Source: JBHOQS01 sp042408875
Lineage (GTDB): Bacteria > Chloroflexota > UBA11872 > JBHOQS01
Direction of reading: 5' to 3'
Assembly (NCBI GenBank): GCA_042408875.1
Contig: JBHOQS010000002.1
Location: 124,001-188,000, forward strand
DNA length: 64,000 bases
The position numbers were made by a program, and so were the translations under genes. Below the pieces are notes generated by a model that worked only from the letters and a program-made list of their open reading frames with translations, was not told where the DNA came from and searched no databases. Below are positions 25,843-35,387 of this stretch, in pieces. Position 1 is the stretch's first letter. Every line of letters begins with the position of its first letter.

Positions 25843-26634
25843 TTAATCTCCAGCCGCTGTCAGCCCGCCATCGACGACCAGGCAGTGCCCGGTGATATAC
25901 GATGCCTCCTCCGACGCGAGGAAGAGAATGCAGGCAGCCACCTCCTCAGGCCTGCCGCTGCGGCCCATCGGCGGCACACGCTCGCGCCGCCGGACCTCCT
26001 CAGCGTCGAGCGCAGATAGCCCCAGGGCAGCTCGTTCAAGCTGGCCGCGCTCGAGGATAGCCGTTTCAATTGGGCCGGGACAGACAGCGTTTACACGGAT
26101 GTTGCGATCAGCATAATCCACGGCCATCTGCCGGGTCAGGGCGATGACGCTGCCTTTGCTGGCTGCGTAGGCAGCCCAGCCGTGGAAGCCGAACATACCC
26201 TGGACCGAGGCAACGTTGACGATCGCGCCACCGCCTCGCCGGAGCATCGCCCGCACGCCATCACGGCAGCCGCGGTACACGCCATTGAGATTTACTTCTT
26301 GTATCCGCTGCCACAGCTCCGGCGGTGTCTCGTGTACTTCAGCCCCGACCGCAATGGCAGCGTTGTTCACCAGGATGTCCAGCCCACCCCAGCGAAGCTC
26401 TGCCTCATGGATGGCACGATGGATGTCGCCGTCTTGGGCTACGTCAGTGTAGACGTACAGTGCTCGCCCACCGGCATCGATAATCTCGTCCGCCGTCGCC
26501 CCACCAGCTTCCACATCTCGATCGGCCACCACGACCGCTGCACCCTCACGGGCGAAGAGCAGTGCGGCCGCCCGGCCGATCCCGTGCGCCGCGCCAGTGA
26601 TCACCGCTACTTTTCCTTCGAGCCGTCCTGCCAT
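25843..26634 (-). CDS. Short-chain dehydrogenase/reductase
   Basis: 263 residues, classical SDR. The NAD(P) motif is TGAAHGIGRAAALLF, then NNAAIAVG, the catalytic serine region NVASVQGMFG and YAASKGS with Tyr and Lys, ending with ITGHCLVVDGGLTAAG. An aspartate after the second strand (VVVADRD) suggests NAD rather than NADP. It is the middle gene of the sugar operon. The substrate is not evident. Confidence 0.92.
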   Translation of the reverse strand: MAGRLEGKVAVITGAAHGIGRAAALLFAREGAAVVVADRDVEAGGATADEIIDAGGRALYVYTDVAQDGDIHRAIHEAELRWGGLDILVNNAAIAVGAEVHETPPELWQRIQEVNLNGVYRGCRDGVRAMLRRGGGAIVNVASVQGMFGFHGWAAYAASKGSVIALTRQMAVDYADRNIRVNAVCPGPIETAILERGQLERAALGLSALDAEEVRRRERVPPMGRSGRPEEVAACILFLASEEASYITGHCLVVDGGLTAAGD

Positions 26635-26772
26635 GGCTCACTTGCTCCTCCGCTGTGATGTCTGGATGGCGCGTTACGAGGCCACCCTCACGACGAGCTG
26701 GCTATCCTGCTTCCTGCGGCCCCGTCTCGCGGCGACCAGGCGTAGCGCACCACCTCCTGGCGGGCAGCGGTC

Positions 26773-27840
26773 TCACGGACTGAAGACCACTGTACCGTCG
26801 GGCGTGACGCGCTCGACAGGCGACGAGCGCTGAAAGGCCGTTGCCCGAAGACGCTGTTCTACAGTGGCCCGCGGCCCGACGCGCAGGGCAGTGCCGCGCT
26901 CGATGGCGCGGAGCAGGCCGCAGCCAGGAATGCTGCTATGCGGCTCGATGCCGCAGACGTACTCGCGCCCCCACCAGGGATATCCCCGTGTGCCGCAGCA
27001 CTCCTGCCAGAGCCAGATGTGCGGGAAGACCCGCGCGTCCCAGGCCAGCGCGAAGCCGAGGCCGCTCTCCGTGTTGTGCAGGGCGTACCAGCCCTCGTCC
27101 AGCTCGGTGAGGTAGCACACGTCGCTCGACCGGCTCTCTGGCCCTGGCATCTGCCGCAGGTCCACCGGCTGGCCGTCTGCGCCGGGGATGATTGGCCATT
27201 CACCGCGCAGGCCACGCGGCAGGCGCTGTTTTCCGGGCAGGGGATCAGGATGGGTCTCAACAGCGCGCGCTGGCACGGTCAGCCGGCAGGCCGGGGAGAG
27301 GAACGGTGCCCCGAAGGTGGGATGGTGGCCCCACATGCACTCCAGCGTCTCGTCGCTCTCGTTGATGGCGCGTTCCTCGATCGCCAGCGTGGGAGAGCCG
27401 GCCTCCAGCCGCAGCCGCTTTTCAAGCAGGAACGGCATGCGCACCGCCTGGGTCCAGCACCGTACCTGTACAGCACTGGAATCGTTCCGCTCGACCTCAT
27501 ACTCCCATGCTACTTTGCAGACATCGCCGTGGAACCCTAGGGCGGCGCCACGGTAGACGCACGGGTCACCGCCGTTCGGGAAGATCTCCTGCCAGCCGCC
27601 AGGGTAATAATCCATGTACGGCGATGCCGGATCAGGCGATGGCGGGAGATCGGTGGCGGGGTTACGCACACCGGTGCGCGAGCGCCACAGCAGGTTGAGA
27701 CGGGACGGCTTGTAGACGAAGCTGATGATGTCTGTGCCCCGCCCCGCCAGCACCGTCACCTCAAGCAGCTCATTCTCCAGCACCAGCGCGGCAAGGCCGC
27801 GGACCTGGAGACCCGTTCGCAGGCTGCAACCTGTGCTCAT
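26773..27840 (-). CDS. DUF4432 / aldose-1-epimerase-like protein
   Basis: 355 residues, galactose-mutarotase-like fold: LENELLEVTVLAGRGTDIISF, PGGWQEIFPNGGD, GFHGDVCKVAWEYEVE, MWGHHPTFGAPFLSP and an HIWLWQECCGTRGYPWWGREYVCGIEP-like block near 270-295. This matches the DUF4432 group, whose members bind or epimerise sugars. It is the first gene of an operon with an SDR and a Gfo/Idh oxidoreductase, which supports a role in interconverting the sugar those enzymes oxidise. It is cytoplasmic. Confidence 0.78.
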   Translation of the reverse strand: MSTGCSLRTGLQVRGLAALVLENELLEVTVLAGRGTDIISFVYKPSRLNLLWRSRTGVRNPATDLPPSPDPASPYMDYYPGGWQEIFPNGGDPCVYRGAALGFHGDVCKVAWEYEVERNDSSAVQVRCWTQAVRMPFLLEKRLRLEAGSPTLAIEERAINESDETLECMWGHHPTFGAPFLSPACRLTVPARAVETHPDPLPGKQRLPRGLRGEWPIIPGADGQPVDLRQMPGPESRSSDVCYLTELDEGWYALHNTESGLGFALAWDARVFPHIWLWQECCGTRGYPWWGREYVCGIEPHSSIPGCGLLRAIERGTALRVGPRATVEQRLRATAFQRSSPVERVTPDGTVVFSP

Positions 27841-28140
27841 GCCTCGCTCCCCTCGCCGGGTGCTCTATCTGCCATCGGCGCCTGCGGCTCGTCTTAGACG
27901 CAGCGTGGGCGGTGGTCCTTGCACCGCAAGCTACCGGCGCCACATCATAGCGCATGGCTCGCCGGAACGCATCCGGGAATGCGTGGCGAAGAGCCCCTGG
28001 GTAACGTGTGCGGATCGATCCCTTGCCCCGACGAACACCTCGATTTGCTGTCGGGCGCAGCATCGCGTACAATGACGCCGCCGGCAGATTAAGAATTCGT
28101 TAAGAGCAGGCCGGTACATCCTGCGGGGAGGTGGGCGGGC
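27841..28140. other. Divergent intergenic region (mutarotase-like / YfhO)
   Basis: 300 bases with no credible ORF. It contains the plus-strand promoter candidate at 28045-28073. No repeat or operator was recognised. Confidence 0.5.
28045..28073 (+). promoter_or_regulatory. Sigma-70-like promoter of the YfhO gene
   Basis: TTGCTG (28045-28050), a 17-base spacer and TACAAT (28068-28073). It lies about 60 bases ahead of the GTG at 28141. Confidence 0.45.
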
Positions 28141-31100
28141 GTGCTCCTGGTATGGCCTGGGACAGCGCGGCAGCGCGCCGGCGCGGGAACATGCGCGGCG
28201 CAGCCGTGGCCGGTATGGGCAGCGCGGGCCTCTTTCTCCTGCGCCCCCCTGTTGCGCGCCGCAGCGCTCGCGGTGCGGGCACCGGCGCTGCGGGACCTCG
28301 TGTGCGTGCTTGTCCTCGTTGCTGCCGCGCTGATCTTGCTGCGCGACTCCCTCTTGAGTGGCCGGGTCTTCTATGAGAACGACACGCGGGATTTCTACTA
28401 CCCTGTGATGCAGCGGGTGGCCCAGTTCTTGCGCCAGGATCGCCTGCCGCTGTGGTCGCCGGAGCTGTTCGGTGGCTATCCCCTCTTCGCTGACGGTGAG
28501 GCCGGTACGCTCTATCCACTCCACATCGTGGCGTTGAAGCTCCTGCCGTTCGAGGTGGCATTCATCTGGCTGCGCGTCCTGCGCTTCGTGCTCGCCGGCT
28601 GCTTCATGTACGCCTACGGCCGCATCACCGGCATGACGCGCACTGGCGCGCTGGGCGCTGGGCTGGTGTTCATGCTCTGTGGCTTCGCTATCGCCCAGAT
28701 GCACCACACGAATATCAGCCAGGGCGCGGTGTGGCTGCCGCTGGTGCTCTTGTGCGTCGAAGGAGCACTCCGCCAGCCATTCCCCCAGCGCTATCTCTTC
28801 ATGGTTGGTGGTGCACTCGCCCTAGCCTGCCAGGCCCTGGCAGTGCACGTGCAGGTCGTGCTGATGACGCTGCTTGCTACTGGCCTGTACGCGCTCTACC
28901 GGGTCGTGGTGGGGCCAGTGGGTGGAGGGGTATGGGGCGGACGCAGAGCCGAGCACGCCCCGCTGACGCGGGCGACGGTACGGCTGCTCCGGTGCGGCTT
29001 TTGCTGGCTGACGTGCAACGCCATTCCGCCTGCATGGCGTGCCCACACGGCACGCGCGGCGCTGACGGGGCGCAGGCTTGCTTGTACAGTGGCATTGCCG
29101 GCGCGCCTGCTCCGCCGCGCTGGATCGCTTTTGCTCCTCGCGCTGGCGCACGTGACCTGGCGGGCTGCCCTGCTGGTCGTGCTGCTCTCCGTGATCGTCG
29201 GCGGCGGGCTGGGTCTTGCTGCGGTGCAACTCCTCCCGCTCTACGAGCTCGGCCGTTTCTCCCTGCGGGCGCATGGCGTCTCGTATACCTTCGCCACGCA
29301 GTATTCACTTCCACCGGCCAACCTGGCCACGCTGCTGCTCCCAGACCTCTTCGTCGATCACGGCCGGTACTGGGGTGCTTGGTCGCGCTGGGAGACGACC
29401 GTGTACGCCGGGATTGTTCCCCTGCTGCTGGCACTCGTCGCCATCCTGGCGGTACGCAACCGCTACGTCTCCTTTTTCGCCGCGCTGGCTGTGCTTTCCG
29501 CTATGCTGGCTTTAGGCGACCAGTCGCCCTTCGGCCTGCACCGCAGGCTCGCGGAGCTACCTGGTTTTTCGTATCTGCGAGCACCTGGCCGTTTCGCCTA
29601 CCTGCTGGACGCGTCGATCGCCGTACTGGCCGGCCACGCCATCTCCTGGCTGAGCCGTCGCCGGTCGGCTCACGCGCAGCTCCAGGCGACCATCCTCCAG
29701 GCGACCGAGAGGACCGAGACGCTGGAGCAGCCTGCCCTGGCGCGCATGACAGGTCGGCTGCGGCGGCTCGCCGCGCGCAGCCTGGCCGCGGCTGGCGCGG
29801 CCGCTGCGCTTGCCGGCGCTATCCTGCTCGCCCTCTTGCTGGACGTGCTGGCGTTGCTGGGCCCGCTGGCGATGCACCGGGCGAGCACTGCGCTGGCCGC
29901 CGATAAGGAGGCCGCGGTGGAGCTGATCCGCCGCCTCGTGCTTTCCGCCCGCGGGATAGATGGCCGCGTCACGGCCGAATACGCCTATCACTGGCTTGAG
30001 CGGGCGCTGGATATAAGCAATCCGCTGGCGGTGCTGCCGGTTGCGCTCCTGGTAGCCGGGACGCTCGTCGTGTTTTGCTGGCTGCTCCTGCCGCGGTTGC
30101 AGCCTGTATGGCAGGCGCTTGCCCTCGGGCTCATCGCCGTGGACCTGCTGACGTTCGGCGCGCGGTTCCATCCGCTCATCTCCATACGTGAGCTGAGCGA
30201 GCCATCGCCTGCTGCGCAGTTCCTGGCGACGCAGCCGGGTCTCTTCCGTGTCCTGAACGCAGGCCGCACACCCGACCGCCCCAACCGCCTGCTGCCGGTT
30301 GGTCTCCAGGAGGCAGACGGCTACAGCTCCCTTCAGCAAGACCGCCATCTCCAGTACATCGCACGGGTGCGCTTTACCGAGAACCGGCTCCTCGATCTGC
30401 TGAACGTGCGGTTCCTGGTGCAGCCCAACGTCTTCACGCCAGCGCCGAGCTTCGAGCTGACCTCTTATAATCCCATCCGGCCACTGATGAGCGCGTCCGC
30501 CGGTAACGCGGCCTCAAATATGGAGTTCCGCGTGCCCAGCGTGCGGGCCGACCGCCTGCGGGTCATCTCCGCTCTCGCTCGCGGCGCCACCGTATCCCAG
30601 GGCGAGCGCGTGGCGCACGTTGCGATCTACCCCGCCGACGGCTCGCCTGCCATCGTGCTGCCTATCTTGGCTGGCGTGCATACGGCCGAGCAGGATATCG
30701 AGCGCGAGGACGTACGCCCGCGGGCGCAGCACGAGCGCGCTCGCGTTGCGCAGGGGTTCCGCTCGCGGGATGCCCAGGGGCGCGAGTACCAGCGCTATCT
30801 CTACTTCGCTGAGCTGCCGCTCCCGCGGGCGATGGTGATCAGCCGTATCGGCGTCAAGGCGCTCCATCCGGCAGCACGGTTTCAGCTCTATGGCCTGAGC
30901 CTCTTCGATTCGGCTACGTGGCAGGCAACACAGTTCACCGCCAGCGAGCTGGAGAAATACACGGAAGTCTACCGGGACGAGCGGGTGGTGATCTATGAGA
31001 ACCGCGCTGTGCTGCCGCGCGCCTTTCTGGTGCCGCGGGCGGTGAACATGGTGGCGCCGAACCCCGACGCACTCAACGACATCATTTTGACCCAGATGAC

Positions 31101-31671
31101 CGAGGGCGACTTCGACCCGGAGCGCACAGTGATTCTAGAGAATGTACCAGCGAACGTGGCCCTGCCGGCGCACGCGCCGGAGACGAGCCCGCCGGTCGTC
31201 TCTAACAGCCCGTACTACACCGAGGCAGTGAGCGTCGCTGGCAACGTGCGCCTCGATCTGTATGCTCCGCAGCACGTGCGCATGACGGTGCGGGCTGCAC
31301 AGCCTGCGGTACTGCTCTTTACGGATATCTTCTACCCCGGCTGGAGCGCGCGGCTCGACGATGCCGCGGTGCCGATCTACCGCGCCGACTTCATCTTCCG
31401 CGGTGTACTGGTGCCGCCTGGCGAGCACGTGGTCGAGTTCGTGTACAGACCGGCGAGCTTCGAGGCCGGTCTGGCGCTGACGCAGCTTGCCGCCTACGGC
31501 CTGGCCAGCCTGGCAGGCTTTTGCCTGCTGGCCGCCTTGCTGCCGCCTGCGGCGCGGGCGCTGTGGCGCTGGATGCCAGAAAGGCGCCGGCTTCGCCCGC
31601 TTCCTGCGCCGGGATCAGCCGCCGGCTCCGCCACTGGGGGACTGCGCCCCGTTACTGCGGGTTCGCCTTGA
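28141..31671 (+). CDS. YfhO family multi-pass membrane protein
   Basis: 1176 residues; GTG 28141 has GGGGAGGT nine bases upstream, though the first 45 residues look non-native and a later start is possible. Many membrane segments occupy about residues 55-680, followed by a long extracytoplasmic part and a final pair of membrane segments (LTQLAAYGLASLAGFCLLAALL). Diagnostic stretches are YENDTRDFYYPVMQRVAQF, LWSPELFGGYPLFADGEAG and FTDIFYPGWSARLDDAAVP. YfhO proteins are GT-C-like and in some bacteria help glycosylate wall polymers. Residues about 256-340 look like an insertion (see findings). The stop overlaps the convergent gene by 20 bases. Confidence 0.88.
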   Translation: MLLVWPGTARQRAGAGTCAAQPWPVWAARASFSCAPLLRAAALAVRAPALRDLVCVLVLVAAALILLRDSLLSGRVFYENDTRDFYYPVMQRVAQFLRQDRLPLWSPELFGGYPLFADGEAGTLYPLHIVALKLLPFEVAFIWLRVLRFVLAGCFMYAYGRITGMTRTGALGAGLVFMLCGFAIAQMHHTNISQGAVWLPLVLLCVEGALRQPFPQRYLFMVGGALALACQALAVHVQVVLMTLLATGLYALYRVVVGPVGGGVWGGRRAEHAPLTRATVRLLRCGFCWLTCNAIPPAWRAHTARAALTGRRLACTVALPARLLRRAGSLLLLALAHVTWRAALLVVLLSVIVGGGLGLAAVQLLPLYELGRFSLRAHGVSYTFATQYSLPPANLATLLLPDLFVDHGRYWGAWSRWETTVYAGIVPLLLALVAILAVRNRYVSFFAALAVLSAMLALGDQSPFGLHRRLAELPGFSYLRAPGRFAYLLDASIAVLAGHAISWLSRRRSAHAQLQATILQATERTETLEQPALARMTGRLRRLAARSLAAAGAAAALAGAILLALLLDVLALLGPLAMHRASTALAADKEAAVELIRRLVLSARGIDGRVTAEYAYHWLERALDISNPLAVLPVALLVAGTLVVFCWLLLPRLQPVWQALALGLIAVDLLTFGARFHPLISIRELSEPSPAAQFLATQPGLFRVLNAGRTPDRPNRLLPVGLQEADGYSSLQQDRHLQYIARVRFTENRLLDLLNVRFLVQPNVFTPAPSFELTSYNPIRPLMSASAGNAASNMEFRVPSVRADRLRVISALARGATVSQGERVAHVAIYPADGSPAIVLPILAGVHTAEQDIEREDVRPRAQHERARVAQGFRSRDAQGREYQRYLYFAELPLPRAMVISRIGVKALHPAARFQLYGLSLFDSATWQATQFTASELEKYTEVYRDERVVIYENRAVLPRAFLVPRAVNMVAPNPDALNDIILTQMTEGDFDPERTVILENVPANVALPAHAPETSPPVVSNSPYYTEAVSVAGNVRLDLYAPQHVRMTVRAAQPAVLLFTDIFYPGWSARLDDAAVPIYRADFIFRGVLVPPGEHVVEFVYRPASFEAGLALTQLAAYGLASLAGFCLLAALLPPAARALWRWMPERRRLRPLPAPGSAAGSATGGLRPVTAGSP

Positions 31672-33010
31672 GGAACTCGTTCACCTGGGCCGCGATCCGC
31701 CGTGCCGCGGCTGCTGCGCCCTCTTCTCCGCGCCAGACCTTGTTCAGCTCCGGATTGATCAGCTCGCTGTGGATCTTCGCCTCGTCCTTGGAGACCAGGC
31801 GCACGAAGTTATGCTTCGCCGCCTTAAGAAGCTCGATGCTCAAGCCCGGCGTCTCTAAGGTCGGAATGGCTTGATGCACGCGCAGGGTAACCTTTTGCAC
31901 CTCGGGGTGGAAGGGAACACCCGTGCCGTCCTCGGCATGGACGGCTCCACCGTCCGGACCCTGGCGGAACTTCACCCACTCCCAGGCCGCCTCAAGCGCG
32001 CGTGTTTCGCGGGCGATAGCCGGACCGCTGGTCGCATAGTCGTTGGCGTAGGTCTTCGACTTCGGATACGGGACCATCCCCCAGGTATGGCTCGTGATGG
32101 TCTTATAGACCCCGATCCCGCTTGTCCAGCGGGCCATCATCGCTACTTTCCCGGCCACGAAGGCCTGCGTGTCGTTCATACCGATTTCCTGGTTGAAGTT
32201 CACCGGCACGACGCGATCACGGTGGCGCAGGTCCTGCAAGAATTGCAGGGCACCGATTGACTCGGGCGTGTCATAGAGACACCGTTTCGGACCATGCCAG
32301 TCGTCGAACTCCTGCCCGCCGTTGGCGTTCATCCACAGGCGGTGCAGGCCGGGCGCAGCCCCGGCGACATCCCACTGCGGGCCGCTGCGCTTGGTGAGCC
32401 GCTTCGCTGCCTCGACGAACGCCTCCCAGGTCCAGCGGTCCTCTTTCCAGAGTTCGTATGGGGTCTTCAGTCCCTCTTTACGGAAGAGGTCTGCATTGTA
32501 GAAGTACAGGTTCGGCCCGGCACCGCTGGGAAGCCCGAGCAACATCCCCTTTGCACTCATGATCTCGAAGGCAAGCTTGGCGATAGGGGCCGCCTGTACC
32601 TCGCGGAGCCAGGCCGACTTATCCTTGCGGATCAGCTCGTACAGGTCTACGACCCAGGTTGTCTGCCCGTAGTTCGGCACCCACTGCATGTCCATCACGA
32701 ACGTGTCTGGTGGCGCGCCTCCGGCGAATGAGGTGGGCAATTTCTGTACGAGGTCTCCGTACTGGATCGTCTCCACTGTCACGCTCAGGTGCCTGAAGCG
32801 CTCCTGGAAGGCTGCGGCAACGCGTAGCTCACGCTCGCGATACTCCGGGTCGCCCCAGTGCCAGAAGGTAATGGCGGCCGGCTTTGGCGCGCCTGGCTGC
32901 TCGGCTGCCGGCTGGGGCTGTCCGGCACGGGCGCAGGCGAGCAGTGCTCCTGTGGACGCGCTCATGAGCGAAGCCATCAGGTGCCGGCGCGTCAGAACTC
33001 GGCTGATCAT
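31652..33010 (-). CDS. ABC sugar transporter substrate-binding lipoprotein (SBP family 1)
   Basis: 452 residues with a TRRHLMASLMSASTGALLAC signal: an RR-containing start, hydrophobic core and lipobox cysteine. The mature protein shows ITFWHWGDPEYRERELRVAAAFQERF, FAGGAPPDTFVMDMQW and DTQAFVAGKVAMMARW, typical of family 1 sugar binders. No permease or ATPase is adjacent. The leader has a strong Shine-Dalgarno (AGGAGAGG) behind an extremely AT-rich tract (33042-33073). Confidence 0.86.
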   Translation of the reverse strand: MISRVLTRRHLMASLMSASTGALLACARAGQPQPAAEQPGAPKPAAITFWHWGDPEYRERELRVAAAFQERFRHLSVTVETIQYGDLVQKLPTSFAGGAPPDTFVMDMQWVPNYGQTTWVVDLYELIRKDKSAWLREVQAAPIAKLAFEIMSAKGMLLGLPSGAGPNLYFYNADLFRKEGLKTPYELWKEDRWTWEAFVEAAKRLTKRSGPQWDVAGAAPGLHRLWMNANGGQEFDDWHGPKRCLYDTPESIGALQFLQDLRHRDRVVPVNFNQEIGMNDTQAFVAGKVAMMARWTSGIGVYKTITSHTWGMVPYPKSKTYANDYATSGPAIARETRALEAAWEWVKFRQGPDGGAVHAEDGTGVPFHPEVQKVTLRVHQAIPTLETPGLSIELLKAAKHNFVRLVSKDEAKIHSELINPELNKVWRGEEGAAAAARRIAAQVNEFLKANPQ

Positions 33011-33316
33011 GACTATACCTCTCCTGTCTCTGTTGTACCCTGGTTTTATTTTAATTTAAAATTTTATATATTCGGCTCCGCACAGGGCACCGAGGACGAG
33101 CTTGTCCGAACTCGTTCACGAGCGATCCCAGAGATCCTCCCGAGCAGCCTATAGCATCCATCGAGCGCTCATTATAACTAACTACTAGGTTAACAGCGAC
33201 GAGCAGCACTGGCGGCCGGCTAGCCATGCTGGCTGTACTGGGGTATGCTGGGTGCAATCGCGAAAGCGTGACGCCTCCCTCTGGTTGCGATGAGCGCTGC
33301 AAGGAGCAGTACAGCT
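33011..33316. other. Divergent intergenic region with AT-rich tract
   Basis: 306 bases. 33042-33073 is nearly pure A/T. CTCGT-TC-ACGAG (33112-33123) is a small inverted repeat. ATTATA at 33171-33176 reads TATAAT on the minus strand, without a good -35. No coding ORF is seen. Confidence 0.5.
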
Positions 33317-34402
33317 ATGCGCTACGGCCTGTTTCTGATGCCCCTCCATCCGCCGGAGCGGGCGGTCGCCGACGCTTACGAGTACGACCTGCGCACGTTG
33401 CAGGTGGCTGACCAGCTCGGCTACGACGAGGCCTGGATCGGCGAGCACTTCACCAGCGTCTGGGAGAACATCCCCGCACCGGACCTATTCATTGCCCGGG
33501 CTCTGGGAGCAACGCAGCGCATCCGCCTGGGCACCGGCGTGGTGCTGCTGCCCTTCCATCACCCTGCCCACGTCGCCCTGCGCCTCGCCTGCCTCGACCA
33601 CCTGGCGCGCGGCCGTCTCATGGTGGGCTTCGGCTCCGGCGGCATCCAGGCCGACCGTGAGCTCTTCGGCCTGAACCTCACCCCGGAGCAAAACAGGACC
33701 TACACGCGCGAGTGCCTCGATATCATCCTAAAGATCTGGGCCGGCGAGCCCTTTACGTATGAGGGCGAACTCCTGCATGTGCAGGCGCCGGCCGTCCGTG
33801 CTGAGACAGCGACCGGCGTGCTCCTGCGCCCGTATCAGCAACCGCATCCGCCCCTTGCCGTTGCCGGCGTCAACCGGTCCTCGGAGGGGCTGGGTATGGC
33901 CGGCGAGCGCGGCTGGATCCCGCTGAGCACGAACTTTCTGCCGGCCTCGGCGCTGCGAGACCACTGGGCCGCCTACGCCGCCGGGGCAGCGCGCGCCGGC
34001 CGGCAGGTGGAACGCACCTCCTGGCGCATCGCCCGCGATATCTATGTCGCCGAGACCAGCGCGCAGGCGCGCCGCGAGGCTCGCGAGGGCGCAATGGCGC
34101 GCGCGTACGATGAGTACATGCTCCGGCTGGTTGCCAGCGGCCCACGAGGACTGGGCATCTTCAAGCCCACCCCCGAGGCAATGCCGGACGAGGCGGTCAC
34201 GGTCGACTATCTGTTGGAACATGTATGGATCGTCGGCAGTCCCGCTGAGTGCGCCGCACGGCTGCGCAGCCTGCACGACGAGGTAGGCGGCTTCGGTACC
34301 GTCCTGATGATCGGCCATGACTGGGCACCGAACGAGCAGAAGTGGTTCCGCTCGCTGGAGCTCTTTGCCACCCGCGTCATGCCCGAGCTCGCCGCGCTGT
34401 GA
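33317..34402 (+). CDS. LLM-class flavin-dependent oxidoreductase
   Basis: 361 residues from ATG 33317, with AAGGAG ten bases upstream. Luciferase-like features: MRYGLFLMPLHPPE, EAWIGEHFTSVWENIPAPDLF, LGTGVVLLPFHHPAHVALRLA, FGSGGIQADRELFGL and WIVGSPAECAARL. It belongs to the bacterial luciferase/alkanal monooxygenase-like branch and is only distantly similar to the 23632 protein. The enzyme probably uses reduced FMN. It is a stand-alone gene upstream of the decayed two-component operon. Confidence 0.88.
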   Translation: MRYGLFLMPLHPPERAVADAYEYDLRTLQVADQLGYDEAWIGEHFTSVWENIPAPDLFIARALGATQRIRLGTGVVLLPFHHPAHVALRLACLDHLARGRLMVGFGSGGIQADRELFGLNLTPEQNRTYTRECLDIILKIWAGEPFTYEGELLHVQAPAVRAETATGVLLRPYQQPHPPLAVAGVNRSSEGLGMAGERGWIPLSTNFLPASALRDHWAAYAAGAARAGRQVERTSWRIARDIYVAETSAQARREAREGAMARAYDEYMLRLVASGPRGLGIFKPTPEAMPDEAVTVDYLLEHVWIVGSPAECAARLRSLHDEVGGFGTVLMIGHDWAPNEQKWFRSLELFATRVMPELAAL

Positions 34403-34506
34403 GCGCCAGCCGGCGCAGGCACAGCCGGACCGGGAGGGGCACCCAGGCGTGATACCAAAACAGATGGCGGGCCCGTGTGGCGCATGGTCCTGCCAGGAGT
34501 ATACAG

Positions 34507-35387
34507 GTGCTGGACTGGCTCTCCCACCGGCTTCAAGCCCTCAGCCTCCAGGCAAAGCTGACACTCTTCGCCGCGGCACTGGTGCTCTTTGCAGTCAGCA
34601 TCACAGGCGTGGTGGCCTGGCGCCTCATCGCCACCTCGCGGAGTCGGTGGCCCGGGCGCGTCTGGAACAGGCAACCCAGTTCGTTCAAGGTGGGTACCAG
34701 AACCTGCTGGAGAACGCGCGCATTACGGCCGAGGTGCTGTCGGCGCGCCCGCCGCTTCAGCGATCGCTGGTGGCTGAAGATGCCGCGACGCTTGGATCGC
34801 TGGTTCAGACTGTCCGGCGCACCCGCTCAGGCGACTTCGTCGCTGTGGTCGATGCAGACGGAGATACCATCGTCGCCCTTGAGCGAGGTGGCAAGCGTGC
34901 AGTCCTTGCTGGAGACCAGGCGGCAGCGAGTCGAGCTCCATCTGCCACAGCCACCGCCTGTGGTGCTGGCCGACGGATGCCGCATCCAGCAGGTGCTGGT
35001 GAACCTGCTCTCCAACGCCAACAAGTATGGGCCGGAAGGTGATACGATCTACATTGCCGCCGAGGAGGTCGATGGCCAGGTACAGGTGAGGGTGACCGAC
35101 CACGGCCCCGGCATCCCCCGGAGGAGCAGCCGCACCTGTTCGAAGCATACTTCCGCGCCGCCATGGCGCGCCAGCTTACGCCTGGAGTCAGCCTTGGCCT
35201 GGCCATTGTCAAAGCGATCGTCGAAGCCCATGGAGGGCGTGCGGGTGTGGACAGCGCACCCCAGCGCGGTACGACCGTGTGGTTCACCCTGCCCCTGGCT
35301 GGTGCCCCGGCAGGCGAGCGTGCCGCACTCCTGGAAGAGCGGGCCTCAGCGCTTGCTGCCGCTGGACCGGCAGGAGAAACTGCATGA
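34507..35387 (+). pseudogene. Sensor histidine kinase, frameshifted and internally deleted
   Basis: The gene opens at GTG 34507 (CAGGAG upstream) with a membrane segment (LTLFAAALVLFAVSITGVVAW). Near 34633-34640 the frame shifts; the next piece reads ESVARARLEQATQFVQGGYQ...SGDFVAVVDADGDTIV, an extracytoplasmic sensor start. At about 34870 the sequence jumps straight to an ATPase (SEVASVQSLLETRR, QQVLVNLLSNANKYGPEG, VTDHGPGIP), so the second membrane segment, HAMP and the phosphoacceptor-histidine domain are missing. A one-base loss in a C-run near 35118 shifts the end (GLAIVKAIVEAHGG, GTTVWFTLPL). It cannot make a working kinase as written. Its TGA overlaps the regulator's ATG. Confidence 0.82.
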
